A stretch of 50,693 nt of DNA. Source: JABDBK01 sp964453575 (GTDB lineage: Bacteria; Pseudomonadota; Gammaproteobacteria; DSM-16500). Shown here piece after piece: positions 22,533 through 31,907 of the stretch. The position numbers and the translations under genes are program-made. Under the pieces are notes generated by a model that saw nothing but the letters and a program-made list of their open reading frames with translations, did no database searches and was not told the DNA's origin. Every line of letters begins with the position of its first letter. The first letter of the stretch is position 1. The DNA is taken from contig CAYVRW010000004.1 in the NCBI GenBank assembly GCA_964453575.1, forward strand, positions 1 to 50,693. The letters are read 5' to 3'.

Positions 22533-23828
22533 ATGAAAAAATATTACTGGGACAAGTTAACAGATCTTGAAAAGAAAAATATATTACTACGTCCAATGAT
22601 CACTCAACATGAAAATATAAAAAACCAAGTAAGAGCTATCATTCAACAAGTTAAATCTGAAGGTGATCAGGCTATTATTCAATTAACTAATAAATTTGAT
22701 GGAGTTAGTTTAGCTGATTTAAAAGTTACTTTAGAAGAATGTAAAACATCTTTTACCGCAATAAATTCCATGGAATTTGCAAAAAAACAAATCGAAACAT
22801 ATCATCAGTCTCAACTACCTCGTAATCTTAGAGTTGAAACATGTCAAGGAGTCTTTTGTGAGAGACAGGCTCGCCCCATAGAAAGCGTTGGATTATATAT
22901 CCCCGGCGGCTCAGCGCCTCTCATTTCAACCGTATTAATGTTAGGAGTGCCTGCCCGCATAGCGGGTTGCCCTCTTAGAATTTTATGTACTCCGCCAAAA
23001 CCAGATGGAACTATTGATCCAAATCTTTTAGCAGCAGCTAAATTATGCGGCATAGAACATGTATACAAAATAGGAGGTGCGCAAGCTATTGCGGCTATGG
23101 CTTATGGCACGGAAACTATTCCTAAAGTCGACAAAATTTTTGGGCCAGGAAATGCATGGGTCACTCAAGCTAAAATTCAAATTTCAGAAGACCCCAATGG
23201 TGCAAACATTGATATGCCAGCAGGCCCGTCTGAGCTTATGGTTATTGCAGATAACAATGCTAACCCTGCCTATATTGCTGCAGATTTGCTTTCGCAAGCA
23301 GAACATGGTGCAGATTCCCAAGTCATGTTAGTGAGCTTATCCGAAGTATTAGCAGCAAAGGTTGAAAGCTGCATTGAGGAACAATTACAACACTTATCAC
23401 GTAAAAAACTTATCATTCATTCATTAAATAATAGTCGCATCATCATTACAGATACGATGAATGAAGCCATTGATATAAGTAACGCTTATGCACCCGAACA
23501 TTTAAGTTTGCAAATCGACGGGCCTGATCATTTTATAAAAGATATAAAAAATGCTGGCGCAGTTTTTTTAGGACAGTGGACACCAGAAACCGCAGGAGAT
23601 TACGTCACGGGGTCTAACCATGTGTTACCTACTTATGGATATGCACGTAGTTATAGCGGATTGTCAGTGACAGATTTTATGAAATTTATTAGCTTCCAAA
23701 AAGTCTCAAAACAAGGATTAGAAAAAATTGGTCCTTATGCTGAAAAATTAGCTGCCCTCGAAGGACTGGATGCCCACAAGCAAGCTGTAAGTTTGCGATT
23801 AAATGAAAGAGTAACTATCAATGAATAA
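22533..23828 (+). CDS. hisD: Histidinol dehydrogenase
   Basis: 431 residues. Oxidises L-histidinol to histidine with two NAD and zinc. Typical stretches: 'VGLYIPGGSAPLISTVLMLG', 'KIFGPGNAWVTQAK', 'DMPAGPSELMVIAD', 'DLLSQAEHGADSQ', 'NAYAPEHLSLQ', 'GDYVTGSNHVLPT'. The Glu/His pair in 'APEHL' and 'GSNHVLPT' fits the active site. Preceded by an AGGT ribosome site; overlaps hisC by 8 bases. Confidence 0.97.
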   Translation: MKKYYWDKLTDLEKKNILLRPMITQHENIKNQVRAIIQQVKSEGDQAIIQLTNKFDGVSLADLKVTLEECKTSFTAINSMEFAKKQIETYHQSQLPRNLRVETCQGVFCERQARPIESVGLYIPGGSAPLISTVLMLGVPARIAGCPLRILCTPPKPDGTIDPNLLAAAKLCGIEHVYKIGGAQAIAAMAYGTETIPKVDKIFGPGNAWVTQAKIQISEDPNGANIDMPAGPSELMVIADNNANPAYIAADLLSQAEHGADSQVMLVSLSEVLAAKVESCIEEQLQHLSRKKLIIHSLNNSRIIITDTMNEAIDISNAYAPEHLSLQIDGPDHFIKDIKNAGAVFLGQWTPETAGDYVTGSNHVLPTYGYARSYSGLSVTDFMKFISFQKVSKQGLEKIGPYAEKLAALEGLDAHKQAVSLRLNERVTINE

Positions 23829-24885
23829 CATACTTAACTTGATAAGATCGGATTTACGTCAATTTATCCCGTATAGCTCTGCACGTGATGAAGCAAAACA
23901 AGGAAACATTTGGCTAAATGCCAATGAATCACCTTTTGATTTTGAATTAGAAAAAGACGTTCTATTAAATCGATATCCAGAAAAACAGCCCGCCAAATTA
24001 ATAGAACGGTTGGCCCATATGTTTAATGTTGATATCAATCAAATAGCAGTATCGCGAGGAAGCGATGAAATGATTGATTTACTCATTCGACTATTTTGCA
24101 CTTCCGGTAAAGATGCCATTTTAACTTGTACACCTACCTATGGCATGTATGCGGTTTATGCTCGTCTGCAAGGTGCCAATGTCATTGAAGTACCTTTAAT
24201 AAAAGATAACTTTTTTCAATTAAATATAACATCCATTTTATCTCATAAAAACATTAAAATTATTTTTTTATGTTCGCCTAATAATCCCACGGGCAATTTA
24301 TTAACAAAAGCAGACATTCTTTATTTATGTAAGAAGGTTGCTAATAAAAGCATAGTCGTTATCGATGAAGCATACATAGACTATGCGGATGAAGTGAGCC
24401 TCGCTTCCTATATTAATGAATACGATAATTTAGTGATATTACGTACGATGTCTAAGGCTTATGGCTTAGCCAATGCACGTTTTGGCTTGCTGCTTGCCAA
24501 TAAAATAATTGTTGAATGGATATTAAAAATTATGGCGCCCTATCCACTATCATCACTTATTACCAAAATTGTATTTAATGCTTTGTCACCACAACTTTTA
24601 GCACAAACTAAACAAGAAATTTATTGCATTAAATCAGAAAGGATTCGATTATTTAATGCACTCAACACGATGCCCATCATAAAAAAAGTTTGGCCAAGTA
24701 ATGCAAATTTTATATTAATTGAAACTGATTACGCAAAAGAAATCATGGATGTTTGTAATACCAACGGCATTGTACTGCGCAGCATGTTTGATAAAGTCAT
24801 GATAGAAAATGCGATTCGAATCAGCATTGGATTACCTGAAGAAAACATGCAATTAATAAAAGTATTACAAGAGGTTAAGCCATGA
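23821..24885 (+). CDS. hisC: Histidinol-phosphate aminotransferase
   Basis: 354 residues, PLP fold type I. Converts imidazole-acetol phosphate to histidinol phosphate with glutamate. 'WLNANESPF', 'AVSRGSDEMIDLLIRLFCTS', 'FLCSPNNPTGNLL', 'VVIDEAYIDYAD' and the PLP-lysine motif 'LRTMSKAYGLANARFG' are present. ATG overlaps the hisD stop; the end overlaps hisB by ATGA. Confidence 0.96.
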   Translation: MNNILNLIRSDLRQFIPYSSARDEAKQGNIWLNANESPFDFELEKDVLLNRYPEKQPAKLIERLAHMFNVDINQIAVSRGSDEMIDLLIRLFCTSGKDAILTCTPTYGMYAVYARLQGANVIEVPLIKDNFFQLNITSILSHKNIKIIFLCSPNNPTGNLLTKADILYLCKKVANKSIVVIDEAYIDYADEVSLASYINEYDNLVILRTMSKAYGLANARFGLLLANKIIVEWILKIMAPYPLSSLITKIVFNALSPQLLAQTKQEIYCIKSERIRLFNALNTMPIIKKVWPSNANFILIETDYAKEIMDVCNTNGIVLRSMFDKVMIENAIRISIGLPEENMQLIKVLQEVKP

Positions 24886-25940
24886 TTCAGAAAAAAATAT
24901 TATTTATTGATCGAGATGGTACTTTAATTAAAGAACCATTTGACTATCAAATAGATAGCATTGATAAATTAAACTTTTTACCTGATGTGATACTCTCTTT
25001 ACTTAAATTAAAAGATGCAGGTTTTTCATTTGTGATGGTTAGCAACCAAGACGGGCTTGGGACTGCAAGTTTTCCAACCAGTGATTTTACTGCACCCCAC
25101 GAACTTATGTTACGTATTCTTGAATCACAAGGCATTACCTTTGAAGCTATTCGTATTTGCCCGCATTTATCTTTGGAAAAATGCCACTGCAGAAAACCTA
25201 ATGTAGGCCTGTTGCTTGATTATCTCGTCGAACAAAAAATTGATAGAGATAACTCATACGTTATTGGTGATAGAGAAACAGACATGAAGCTTGCAGAAAA
25301 TATGGGGATCAAAGGTATCCAAATGACTACTTCATGGGTAGAAGTAACTAATGCCATTTTATCAACGCCACGCAGGTCTGTTGTCGCTCGAAAAACTAAG
25401 GAAACCTCTATCTCGGTAGATGTCAATTTAGATCACAAAGATACGATTATGGTTAATACCGGTATTGAATTTTTTAACCACATGCTTGAACAATTAGCCA
25501 AACATGCTGGATTTAGTATGAATTTAAGCGTAAATGGTGATATTCATGTGGATGATCATCATACGATTGAAGACACTGCCATTGCACTAGGTGAGGCAAT
25601 TAAAAAAGCCTTAGGTGATAAAATAGGTATAAGACGCTATGGTTTTTTATTACCCATGGATGAATCCATCTCGCAAGTCGCCTTAGATTTAAGCGGCCGC
25701 TCTTATTGCATTTTCGAAGGTGAATTTAATCGTGAGCGTGTGGGCGACTTATCCACTGAACTCGTGTCCCATTTCTTTCGTTCATTTGCAGAAGGCCTAA
25801 AAGCAACCTTACATATTTGTGTCAAAGGCGAAAATAATCATCACATGATTGAATCTCTTTTTAAATGCGTTGGCCGCAGTTTACGTCAGGCCATTGAGAA
25901 AATTGATATGAGTCTACCAAGTACGAAGGGGTTATTATGA
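24882..25940 (+). CDS. hisB: Bifunctional histidinol-phosphatase / imidazoleglycerol-phosphate dehydratase
   Basis: 352 residues. Residues 1-165 are a HAD phosphatase ('ILFIDRDGTLIKEP', 'MVSNQDGLGT', zinc loop 'CPHLSLEKCHCRKPNVG', 'YVIGDRETDMKLAENMG'). Residues 165-352 are the dehydratase ('VNTGIEFFNHMLEQLAKHAG', 'DDHHTIEDTAIALG', 'ENNHHMIESLFKCVGR'), with the His clusters that bind manganese. The fused form is usual in gammaproteobacteria. ATGA overlaps on both sides. Confidence 0.97.
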   Translation: MIQKKILFIDRDGTLIKEPFDYQIDSIDKLNFLPDVILSLLKLKDAGFSFVMVSNQDGLGTASFPTSDFTAPHELMLRILESQGITFEAIRICPHLSLEKCHCRKPNVGLLLDYLVEQKIDRDNSYVIGDRETDMKLAENMGIKGIQMTTSWVEVTNAILSTPRRSVVARKTKETSISVDVNLDHKDTIMVNTGIEFFNHMLEQLAKHAGFSMNLSVNGDIHVDDHHTIEDTAIALGEAIKKALGDKIGIRRYGFLLPMDESISQVALDLSGRSYCIFEGEFNRERVGDLSTELVSHFFRSFAEGLKATLHICVKGENNHHMIESLFKCVGRSLRQAIEKIDMSLPSTKGLL

Positions 25941-26530
25941 TTGCTATCATTGAGGGGTGCGGCGCAAATATTGCATCGGTTCAATTTGCTTTGGAGCGTT
26001 TAGGACGAAAATCGCTATTAACCGCTGACGCTTCTGTGATTAAGGCTGCAAGTCATGTCATTCTTCCTGGCGTTGGTACTGCTGAAGGTGCAATGCATAA
26101 ATTAAAACACTATAAACTTTGTGAGGTTATATCCCAATTAAAACAACCTGTGTTAGGCATTTGTTTAGGCATGCAATTATTATATGAATTTTCATATGAA
26201 GGCATGGTAGATTGTTTAGGTATTTTTCGTGGAAAAGTTGAACCTTTACCCTGCTCTTCTGGCTTACCTGTTCCTCACATGGGATGGAACCAGTTAGTTA
26301 CCCATGTAGATTCATCGCCTTTATTGAAAGACATTCCTGAACACAGCTATGTTTATTACGTTCATAGTTATGCTGCGCCCATTAATCATGAAACCATAGC
26401 ACTGACGCAATATGGAACAAAATTTTGTGCCATGGCCCAACACAAAAATTTTTATGGCGTGCAATTTCATCCTGAGAAATCAGGAACTATAGGTGAAATG
26501 ATGTTAAAAAATTTCTTAGAACTTGAGTAA
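25937..26530 (+). CDS. hisH: Imidazole glycerol phosphate synthase, glutaminase subunit
   Basis: 197 residues, class I glutamine amidotransferase supplying ammonia to HisF. Nucleophile Cys in 'VLGICLGMQLLYEF', catalytic His and Glu in 'YGVQFHPEKSG'; also 'VILPGVGTAEGAMHKL' and 'VPHMGWNQL'. Overlaps hisB by 4 bases; hisA begins 7 bases after its stop. Confidence 0.97.
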   Translation: MIAIIEGCGANIASVQFALERLGRKSLLTADASVIKAASHVILPGVGTAEGAMHKLKHYKLCEVISQLKQPVLGICLGMQLLYEFSYEGMVDCLGIFRGKVEPLPCSSGLPVPHMGWNQLVTHVDSSPLLKDIPEHSYVYYVHSYAAPINHETIALTQYGTKFCAMAQHKNFYGVQFHPEKSGTIGEMMLKNFLELE

Positions 26531-26537
26531 ATATCGC

Positions 26538-27278
26538 ATGAATATTTATCCAGCTATCGATTTATTATCAGGAAAATGCGTCAGGCTTTATCAAGGTTGT
26601 TATAATCAAGTGAGCATCTATGATAACGACCCTGTTAATGTTGCCCAAACTTTTGTTACGCAGGGTGCATCATCATTACATATAGTTGATTTAGACGGCG
26701 CAAAAGAAGGTAATCAAGTTAATTTAGATACTATAATTAAGATACAGCATGCCACTGGATTAAACATTCAGGTTGGCGGCGGTATTCGTTCTAAAAAACA
26801 GGTCAGTGACATGTTCGAGCTTGGTATTCATCGAGTTATTTTAGGAAGCATAGCCATTGCTCAACCTTATGATGTCATGGAATGGATGCAAGAATTTGGC
26901 GCTGACCGTTTTGTGTTAGCTTTAGATATTCGCATAAATAAAACCAATGATCCAATTGTAGCATTGCATGGATGGGAAAAAGAAAGTGATACCACTTTAT
27001 GGAAAGTATTAGATGAATATCAACAATCATCATTACGTCATGTTTTATGTACTGATATCAGCCGGGATGGAACATTAAATGGGCCTAATATTGATTTATA
27101 TACCGAATGTGTAAAACGTTATCCTAACATTGCTTTTCAAGCATCGGGAGGAGTAAGCACTTTAAAAGATTTAACTATGCTTTCTTCTATTTCTGTTGCA
27201 GGTGTTATTGTAGGCAAAGCACTTTATGAAAATAAATTTTCATTAACTGATGCATTAAAAATGGGGTGCTTATGTTAG
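26538..27278 (+). CDS. hisA: Phosphoribosylformimino-5-aminoimidazole carboxamide ribotide isomerase
   Basis: 246 residues from the ATG at 26538, which fits the family start 'MNIYPAIDLLSGKCVRLYQG'; an in-frame TTG at 26523 is inside hisH. (beta-alpha)8 barrel: 'LHIVDLDGAKEG', 'IQVGGGIRSKKQV', 'CTDISRDGTLNGPNIDLYTE', 'QASGGVSTLKDL', 'VIVGKALYE'. Catalytic Asp residues lie in 'AIDLL' and 'TDISRDG'. Overlaps hisF by 7 bases. Confidence 0.96.
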   Translation: MNIYPAIDLLSGKCVRLYQGCYNQVSIYDNDPVNVAQTFVTQGASSLHIVDLDGAKEGNQVNLDTIIKIQHATGLNIQVGGGIRSKKQVSDMFELGIHRVILGSIAIAQPYDVMEWMQEFGADRFVLALDIRINKTNDPIVALHGWEKESDTTLWKVLDEYQQSSLRHVLCTDISRDGTLNGPNIDLYTECVKRYPNIAFQASGGVSTLKDLTMLSSISVAGVIVGKALYENKFSLTDALKMGCLC

Positions 27279-28039
27279 CAAAACGCATCATTCCTTGCTT
27301 AGATGTTCAAGATGGAAAAGTAATTAAAGGCATAAAATTTGCTAATCATCGTATTGTCGGTGATATATTAGAACTCGCACTCTATTATTGCCAATCCGGT
27401 GCTGATGAACTTGTGTTTTATGATATTTCCGCAAGCTGTGATAACCGTCTAGTTAATCGCACATGGATCAATGACATCGCAAAACACATCAATATTCCAT
27501 TTTGTGTTGCGGGCGGCATACGAAGCTTAGCAGATGCAGAATCTATATTACATGCGGGCGCAGATAAAATTTCAATTAACAGTCCCGCGCTCGAAAACCC
27601 TGAGTTAATTAATGCTTTATCAGCTGCTTTTGGTAAACAATGCATTGTTATCGGAATTGATAGTTTATTTATAAATGACTGTTATAAGGTTCAGCAATAT
27701 ACGGGTAACACCCGCAAAATGAAAAACACCGAACGTGCGACGCTTGAATGGGTGCAAGAAGTGCAAGATCGAGGTGCGGGTGAAATCGTATTAAATTGTA
27801 TGAACCAAGATGGTATGCGCCAAGGATATGACATTGAACAATTAAAACTTATTAAAGAAAAATTAACACTTCCGCTTATCGCATCAGGAGGTGCCGGGTC
27901 TATCCACGATTTTTTAAAAGTATTTCATTATGCAAATGTTGATGGAGCACTTGCTGCAAGTGTATTTCATAGCAAAGAAATTACTATTGAAAAATTAAAA
28001 AATTATTTATCAATCAACCATATTGAGGTAAGACCATGA
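27272..28039 (+). CDS. hisF: Imidazole glycerol phosphate synthase, cyclase subunit
   Basis: 255 residues from the ATG at 27272 ('MLAKRIIPCLDVQDGKVIKG'); a GTG two codons earlier is in frame. Barrel enzyme closing the imidazole ring with ammonia from HisH. 'DELVFYDISASCDNR', 'FCVAGGIRSLADAE', 'GAGEIVLNCMNQDGMRQGYD', 'PLIASGGAGSIHDF'. Catalytic Asp in 'PCLDV' and 'NQDGM'. Overlaps hisIE by 4 bases. Confidence 0.96.
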   Translation: MLAKRIIPCLDVQDGKVIKGIKFANHRIVGDILELALYYCQSGADELVFYDISASCDNRLVNRTWINDIAKHINIPFCVAGGIRSLADAESILHAGADKISINSPALENPELINALSAAFGKQCIVIGIDSLFINDCYKVQQYTGNTRKMKNTERATLEWVQEVQDRGAGEIVLNCMNQDGMRQGYDIEQLKLIKEKLTLPLIASGGAGSIHDFLKVFHYANVDGALAASVFHSKEITIEKLKNYLSINHIEVRP

Positions 28040-28632
28040 AACCATTATCGTGGGAAAAAATGCGTGGATTATTGCCTGCCATTGTTCAGGATGCAGAAAC
28101 CGGTGCTGTCTTAATGTTAGGTTACATGAATCAAGAAGCCTTACAAAAAACTATAGATTCCACATGGGTCACTTTTTATAGCCGTTCTAAAAAATGTCTT
28201 TGGACTAAAGGTGAAACCTCTGGAAATAAACTTAAATTAGTCAATATTTTTTCTGATTGTGATCAAGATAGTTTACTTATTCTTGCTACTCCCACAGGCC
28301 CCATTTGTCACAAAAATACTATGACTTGTTTTGCTGATGCAAACCAAACTGATTGGAATTTTATTAAAACACTTGAAAAAACCATTGACGAACGTAATAA
28401 CTCGCGCAATGCAAATAGCTACACAGCAAGCTTGTTTAACGCAGGAATAAGCCGCATTGCGCAGAAAGTCGGTGAAGAAAGTGTGGAAGTTGTGCTTGCT
28501 GCTATTGAAAAAGATGATCAAGCATTTTGTTCTGAAGCAGCCGATTTATTATTCCATCTTCTTGTTTTATTGAAAGCAAGAAAACTGAATATAACTCAAA
28601 TCATTCAGGTTCTTCAGGAGCGGGCGTTTTAA
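28036..28632 (+). CDS. hisI: Bifunctional phosphoribosyl-AMP cyclohydrolase / phosphoribosyl-ATP pyrophosphatase
   Basis: 198 residues, HisIE fusion for steps two and three. HisI part: 'LPAIVQDAETGAVLMLGYMN', 'FYSRSKKCLWTKGETSGN', 'DCDQDSLLI' with the metal-binding Cys/Asp. HisE part from about residue 110: 'SLFNAGISRIAQKVGEESVE' and 'AADLLFHLLVLLKAR'. Last gene of the operon; its final 32 bases overlap the convergent gene 28601-28879. Confidence 0.96.
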   Translation: MKPLSWEKMRGLLPAIVQDAETGAVLMLGYMNQEALQKTIDSTWVTFYSRSKKCLWTKGETSGNKLKLVNIFSDCDQDSLLILATPTGPICHKNTMTCFADANQTDWNFIKTLEKTIDERNNSRNANSYTASLFNAGISRIAQKVGEESVEVVLAAIEKDDQAFCSEAADLLFHLLVLLKARKLNITQIIQVLQERAF

Positions 28633-28879
28633 TCACCTCAGGTTTTCCCCAACTTGGACGCCCAAATGGGTTGTTAGTTTGATTCGGCGGCGGTTTTTTA
28701 AAAGGAGGGATATTGTTAGGAGTTCTATGAGCTGGTTGTCTGGATATTGCACTCTTACCACGTTTATAGGGCTGCGCCGATTCTACGCTTTTACGCTTAT
28801 AAGGTTGAACATCTGCAGCAGTAGCATAAAGAGAAAACATCAATAAAATCAAAAATATAAAAGCTGAAACAAGCCTCAT
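28601..28879 (-). CDS. Small exported proline/lysine-rich protein
   Basis: 92 residues from the ATG at 28879, chosen because TAGGAG lies 5 bases upstream; an earlier Met has no such site. Signal peptide 'MRLVSAFIFLILLMFSLYAT' with cleavage near 'ATA-ADV'. The mature part is low-complexity: the motif 'QPYKR' occurs twice, then Pro-rich 'NNIPPFKKPPPNQTNNPF'. No enzyme fold is expected. It overlaps the hisIE 3' end, an unusual tail-to-tail overlap. Confidence 0.65.
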   Translation of the reverse strand: MRLVSAFIFLILLMFSLYATAADVQPYKRKSVESAQPYKRGKSAISRQPAHRTPNNIPPFKKPPPNQTNNPFGRPSWGKPEVIKTPAPEEPE

Positions 28880-29039
28880 AAAAACTCCTAAATCATAAGA
28901 ACTTGTGATATTTGATTGACAACTTCCATAAATCATTTTAACATGATCGCTCTTCTACATGAAACATCCATCTTAATATCTGATTTCATAAAAAAAAATA
29001 TTCCATCATAAAAAAGAAATCCAAACGAGGTAAAATATT

Positions 29040-30410
29040 ATGAAACGCATTTTAATTTTTATTTTATTGTTTAGTCTATCAACCCTTTCATTTGCTAGAT
29101 CGTTTAACATTACTTTTAACAATCAAGCGAATAATAAAAATATTCAGCATGTTTATATCGTCATTAAAGGCACCGTGAATGGTAAAACATGTTTTATTCG
29201 AATTAAGAAAATCAGTGCACCTGGCGATCAAACGATTAGTGCATGCGAACCTGTGACTGCTGCCACTAAACCAAGTGATTATGCTTTTGATGCAGTCAAT
29301 AATGTCAGTTTTAGAGTACCGCCGCTTAGCTCAGGCAGAATGTACGTCTCTATCAATAAACCGCTTATCATGCATATTAATAAAGATGCTTCTGTCGCAG
29401 AACCATCAGTGTATGATAGCAACCCAACATCAAACCCTGATTACAAAACGTTATTTGATAAAGTTGAATTTACATATAATCCAGATGGCAGCACTTATTT
29501 TAATCCAACTGCCGTGGATTTTTTAAGTTTACCCATTTCCGTTGCACAGCAAAATAATGTTTTTGGTTTAACAACCAACCGCGAAACAGCTTTTGCCAAC
29601 ATACGACAAACTTTTAATGAAGAATACGGCACAACGGAATATCAACAACGGCTAATCATTAAAGATAATAATGTGATATTACGCATTCTCGCACCTGGCC
29701 GTGAAAGCGGTTCTTTTAATCCTAAATATCTTGATCCTTATATTGATTGGTTATTCAATGATTATTATTTTAGTCCTGATGGCAGAACTGCAAATCATAC
29801 ACTGACCTTGCAATTAGTCGAAGCAAGCGGCGTTTTGCCTGGAAAACCAAGAGTATTATCAAATGATGAAGGAAAATTTACGGGATTTGTTAAAAACATA
29901 GGTAATGAGAAAGCATTCGTATTTACTAACATTCTCGGTGATTCCATCACTATTAAACGGTCCTCTTTTACATCGAATGGTTTATTCATGGCAGCCATGG
30001 GTAACATCGATGTGACTATAGGCCCCATTGTACGTGGTCGTATTGCTGGATCTAAAGACGCGTTACCTAATTTAATTAATGGCTATAAAGCGGTAATTGT
30101 TAAATTTATCAGTTCGGCCTGGGCAGTAGGTTTATTACCAACACCCAATGGCGATGTCATTGATCAAAATTATATTCGTCAAAAAATTGGCACTGACGTT
30201 AAAAACATTTATCAGGAACGTGCATCCTTGCCTGCAGCTTTGCAAAATCGCGGTCCTTGGTATCACTTATATGGAAAAGCAATCCATCTTTTGACTCCGC
30301 ATTTATATGCATTTCCTTATGATGATGTACTCGGTCTTGATGGTACGAATGCTTTAAATGATTCTTATCCTGCTGTGGTAACTTTGCATGGCATGGAAAA
30401 TTCTGTTTAA
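29040..30410 (+). CDS. Secreted GH64-type beta-1,3-glucanase (thaumatin-like fold)
   Basis: 456 residues with signal peptide ('MKRILIFILLFSLSTLSFA'). GH64-type features: 'FRVPPLSSGRMYVSINKPL', 'LFDKVEFTYNPDGSTYFNPT', 'VDFLSLPISV', 'FVKNIGNEKAFVFTN' and the C-terminal 'HLYAFPYDDVLGLDGTNA', which matches the conserved YAFPYDD region near the end of the family. Family members cleave beta-1,3-glucans such as laminarin, found in fungal, oomycete and algal walls. Acid catalytic residues could not be assigned by eye. ATG preceded by CGAGGTAA. Convergent with 30425, 14 bases apart. Confidence 0.8.
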   Translation: MKRILIFILLFSLSTLSFARSFNITFNNQANNKNIQHVYIVIKGTVNGKTCFIRIKKISAPGDQTISACEPVTAATKPSDYAFDAVNNVSFRVPPLSSGRMYVSINKPLIMHINKDASVAEPSVYDSNPTSNPDYKTLFDKVEFTYNPDGSTYFNPTAVDFLSLPISVAQQNNVFGLTTNRETAFANIRQTFNEEYGTTEYQQRLIIKDNNVILRILAPGRESGSFNPKYLDPYIDWLFNDYYFSPDGRTANHTLTLQLVEASGVLPGKPRVLSNDEGKFTGFVKNIGNEKAFVFTNILGDSITIKRSSFTSNGLFMAAMGNIDVTIGPIVRGRIAGSKDALPNLINGYKAVIVKFISSAWAVGLLPTPNGDVIDQNYIRQKIGTDVKNIYQERASLPAALQNRGPWYHLYGKAIHLLTPHLYAFPYDDVLGLDGTNALNDSYPAVVTLHGMENSV

Positions 30411-30416
30411 CACGGA

Positions 30417-30452
30417 AAAACCAGTCATTTGCCATGGGTTTTGGCTGGTTTT
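30417..30452. terminator. Possible bidirectional terminator between convergent genes
   Basis: AAAACCAG (30417-30424) and CTGGTTTT (30445-30452) form an 8-bp stem with a 20-base loop; T-rich on the 3' side in both directions. The right part overlaps the end of gene 30425. Confidence 0.4.
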
Positions 30453-31444
30453 AATTTCTCAGTATATAAACTCTTAAATTCTTGTTCTCTTAGCTCAACA
30501 TATCTTTTCAATATCTCAAGCGCATATCTAGCACGGTCCCATCCTTCGTTATGCGGCTCTCCCCCTCGACAACAATCATCACGCGATGAATAAGAATGAG
30601 AATGTATTCCAAACTCAAAACCTAATCCTTTATCATAAAAAGCATGTCCATTCGTTAACGTAAGTTTACGTTCTAAGGCAATGCCTGCTTCAGCATTCAC
30701 AAAAGCATTAACAAGACCTTGGCAAAAGGCTTGGACATAGACAGTTGGCATGATTCGCTGCAAGTAACCTACAACCTCACACCAAAATAAAGCACATTTC
30801 TCAGCAGAACCCCATGGATAATAATTATGAATATGCAATTCATAAGCTTGGATTAACGTTTTGATATTAAAAGATTTTTCATTTTTTATTTCACGAGGGC
30901 CAAACTCTTTTTTGAATGCCGCTAAAGCTGATGCTTTTCCTTCCGGGTAATCATCGTCCATGATGGCAGCGACTAAGAAACTAAAATCATACGGCTCTTG
31001 TTTTTTAGATGCTTCATCAGCTTCTCTAAGAATATTATTAAATTGTATTTTTTGACTGTCATCGAGATATAATTTCATCATTTTCAACATGTCCACATCG
31101 CGTGCATAACATGCTAATTGACATGGCGAATAATGGATAAAGGTATTACCTGCAAGATCTTTTACGTTACCTGATATAAATAACAATGCAGGATTAGTGC
31201 GAATAATTGCTTCAGCTTGTTCTTGTTCACCTTTAACCACATGATTAAGCAAGGCAATCAGGGCTAATTTATCATAAGGTTTTTTTTTGGTTCCCCCTTC
31301 AAATAAAGTACAAACATGGCTAGCGTTGTAAAGATTAGGTTTGCTTTCCGCAAGGTCCCCATTGAGATAGTCCAGTATTACATCTTGAATAGGAACAGGA
31401 AAGGTACGATTAAACTGAGGTGGCTTTTGTTTATTATTTGTCAT
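30425..31444 (-). CDS. Effector-like orphan protein with F-box-like N-terminus
   Basis: 339 residues, ATG preceded by CGAGGCATC. Residues about 15-45 ('FPVPIQDVILDYLNGDLAES') resemble an F-box or F-box-like motif. The rest is helical with ankyrin-like stretches ('DKLALIALLNHVVKGEQEQA', 'CQLACYARDVDMLKMMKLYL') but no clean repeat series. A His/Ser/Cys-rich patch ('GIHSHSYSSRDDCCRGG') precedes the C-terminus. This composition is typical of Legionellales secreted orphans. Function and secretion are not shown by sequence alone. Confidence 0.65.
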   Translation of the reverse strand: MTNNKQKPPQFNRTFPVPIQDVILDYLNGDLAESKPNLYNASHVCTLFEGGTKKKPYDKLALIALLNHVVKGEQEQAEAIIRTNPALLFISGNVKDLAGNTFIHYSPCQLACYARDVDMLKMMKLYLDDSQKIQFNNILREADEASKKQEPYDFSFLVAAIMDDDYPEGKASALAAFKKEFGPREIKNEKSFNIKTLIQAYELHIHNYYPWGSAEKCALFWCEVVGYLQRIMPTVYVQAFCQGLVNAFVNAEAGIALERKLTLTNGHAFYDKGLGFEFGIHSHSYSSRDDCCRGGEPHNEGWDRARYALEILKRYVELREQEFKSLYTEKLKPAKTHGK

Positions 31445-31520
31445 ATGATGCCTCGATATGAATCTACATTTAGGGGGATTGTGCCTAAATGGGAAATGAA
31501 ACGCAATATAGGAACAAAAA

Positions 31521-31907
31521 ATGAATTATATTAAAAAAATAGTCGTATTTTTCACGGTTCTTCTGGCAAATACTAGCTTCGCAGACACTTGTCCTGACAT
31601 CAATGGGCTGGATCCCCTTCATCCGCCAGCCGGCTGGACATTAAACATTCCGCCTATCATTGAAGATCAAGATTATTATTTTGGAGAAGCCATACACTCG
31701 TTAAATGGAAGTTTTTATTTCAAGCAGGTCATTTGCAAATATCAAGTCTGTGCTTCTGCTTTTTGTCCCGCGTTTTCTTTGCTAAGTAACAAACAATATG
31801 AATTTCCAAAAACAAAATCCCCTCCTTGGGATGTGCAATCTCGAATTGCTTTTACATTTACCTGCAGACCAGAGGACAATGATCCCAAGCATTGTGTTTT
31901 TCAATAA
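31521..31907 (+). CDS. Small secreted Cys-containing protein
   Basis: 128 residues with signal peptide ('MNYIKKIVVFFTVLLANTSF', cleavage near 'SFA-D'). The mature chain starts 'DTCPDINGLDPLHPP' and carries about six Cys, suggesting disulfides ('CKYQVCASAFCPAFS'). This resembles DUF3757-type small secreted proteins of Legionella, at low certainty. ATG preceded by AGGAACAAAAA. It overlaps the convergent L,D-transpeptidase gene by 7 bases. Confidence 0.68.
   Translation: MNYIKKIVVFFTVLLANTSFADTCPDINGLDPLHPPAGWTLNIPPIIEDQDYYFGEAIHSLNGSFYFKQVICKYQVCASAFCPAFSLLSNKQYEFPKTKSPPWDVQSRIAFTFTCRPEDNDPKHCVFQ

Noticed and set aside
29275..30435. Alternative frames inside and opposite the GH64 gene
   Set aside because: They are shadows of a clear coding gene, without ribosome sites or recognisable protein features.
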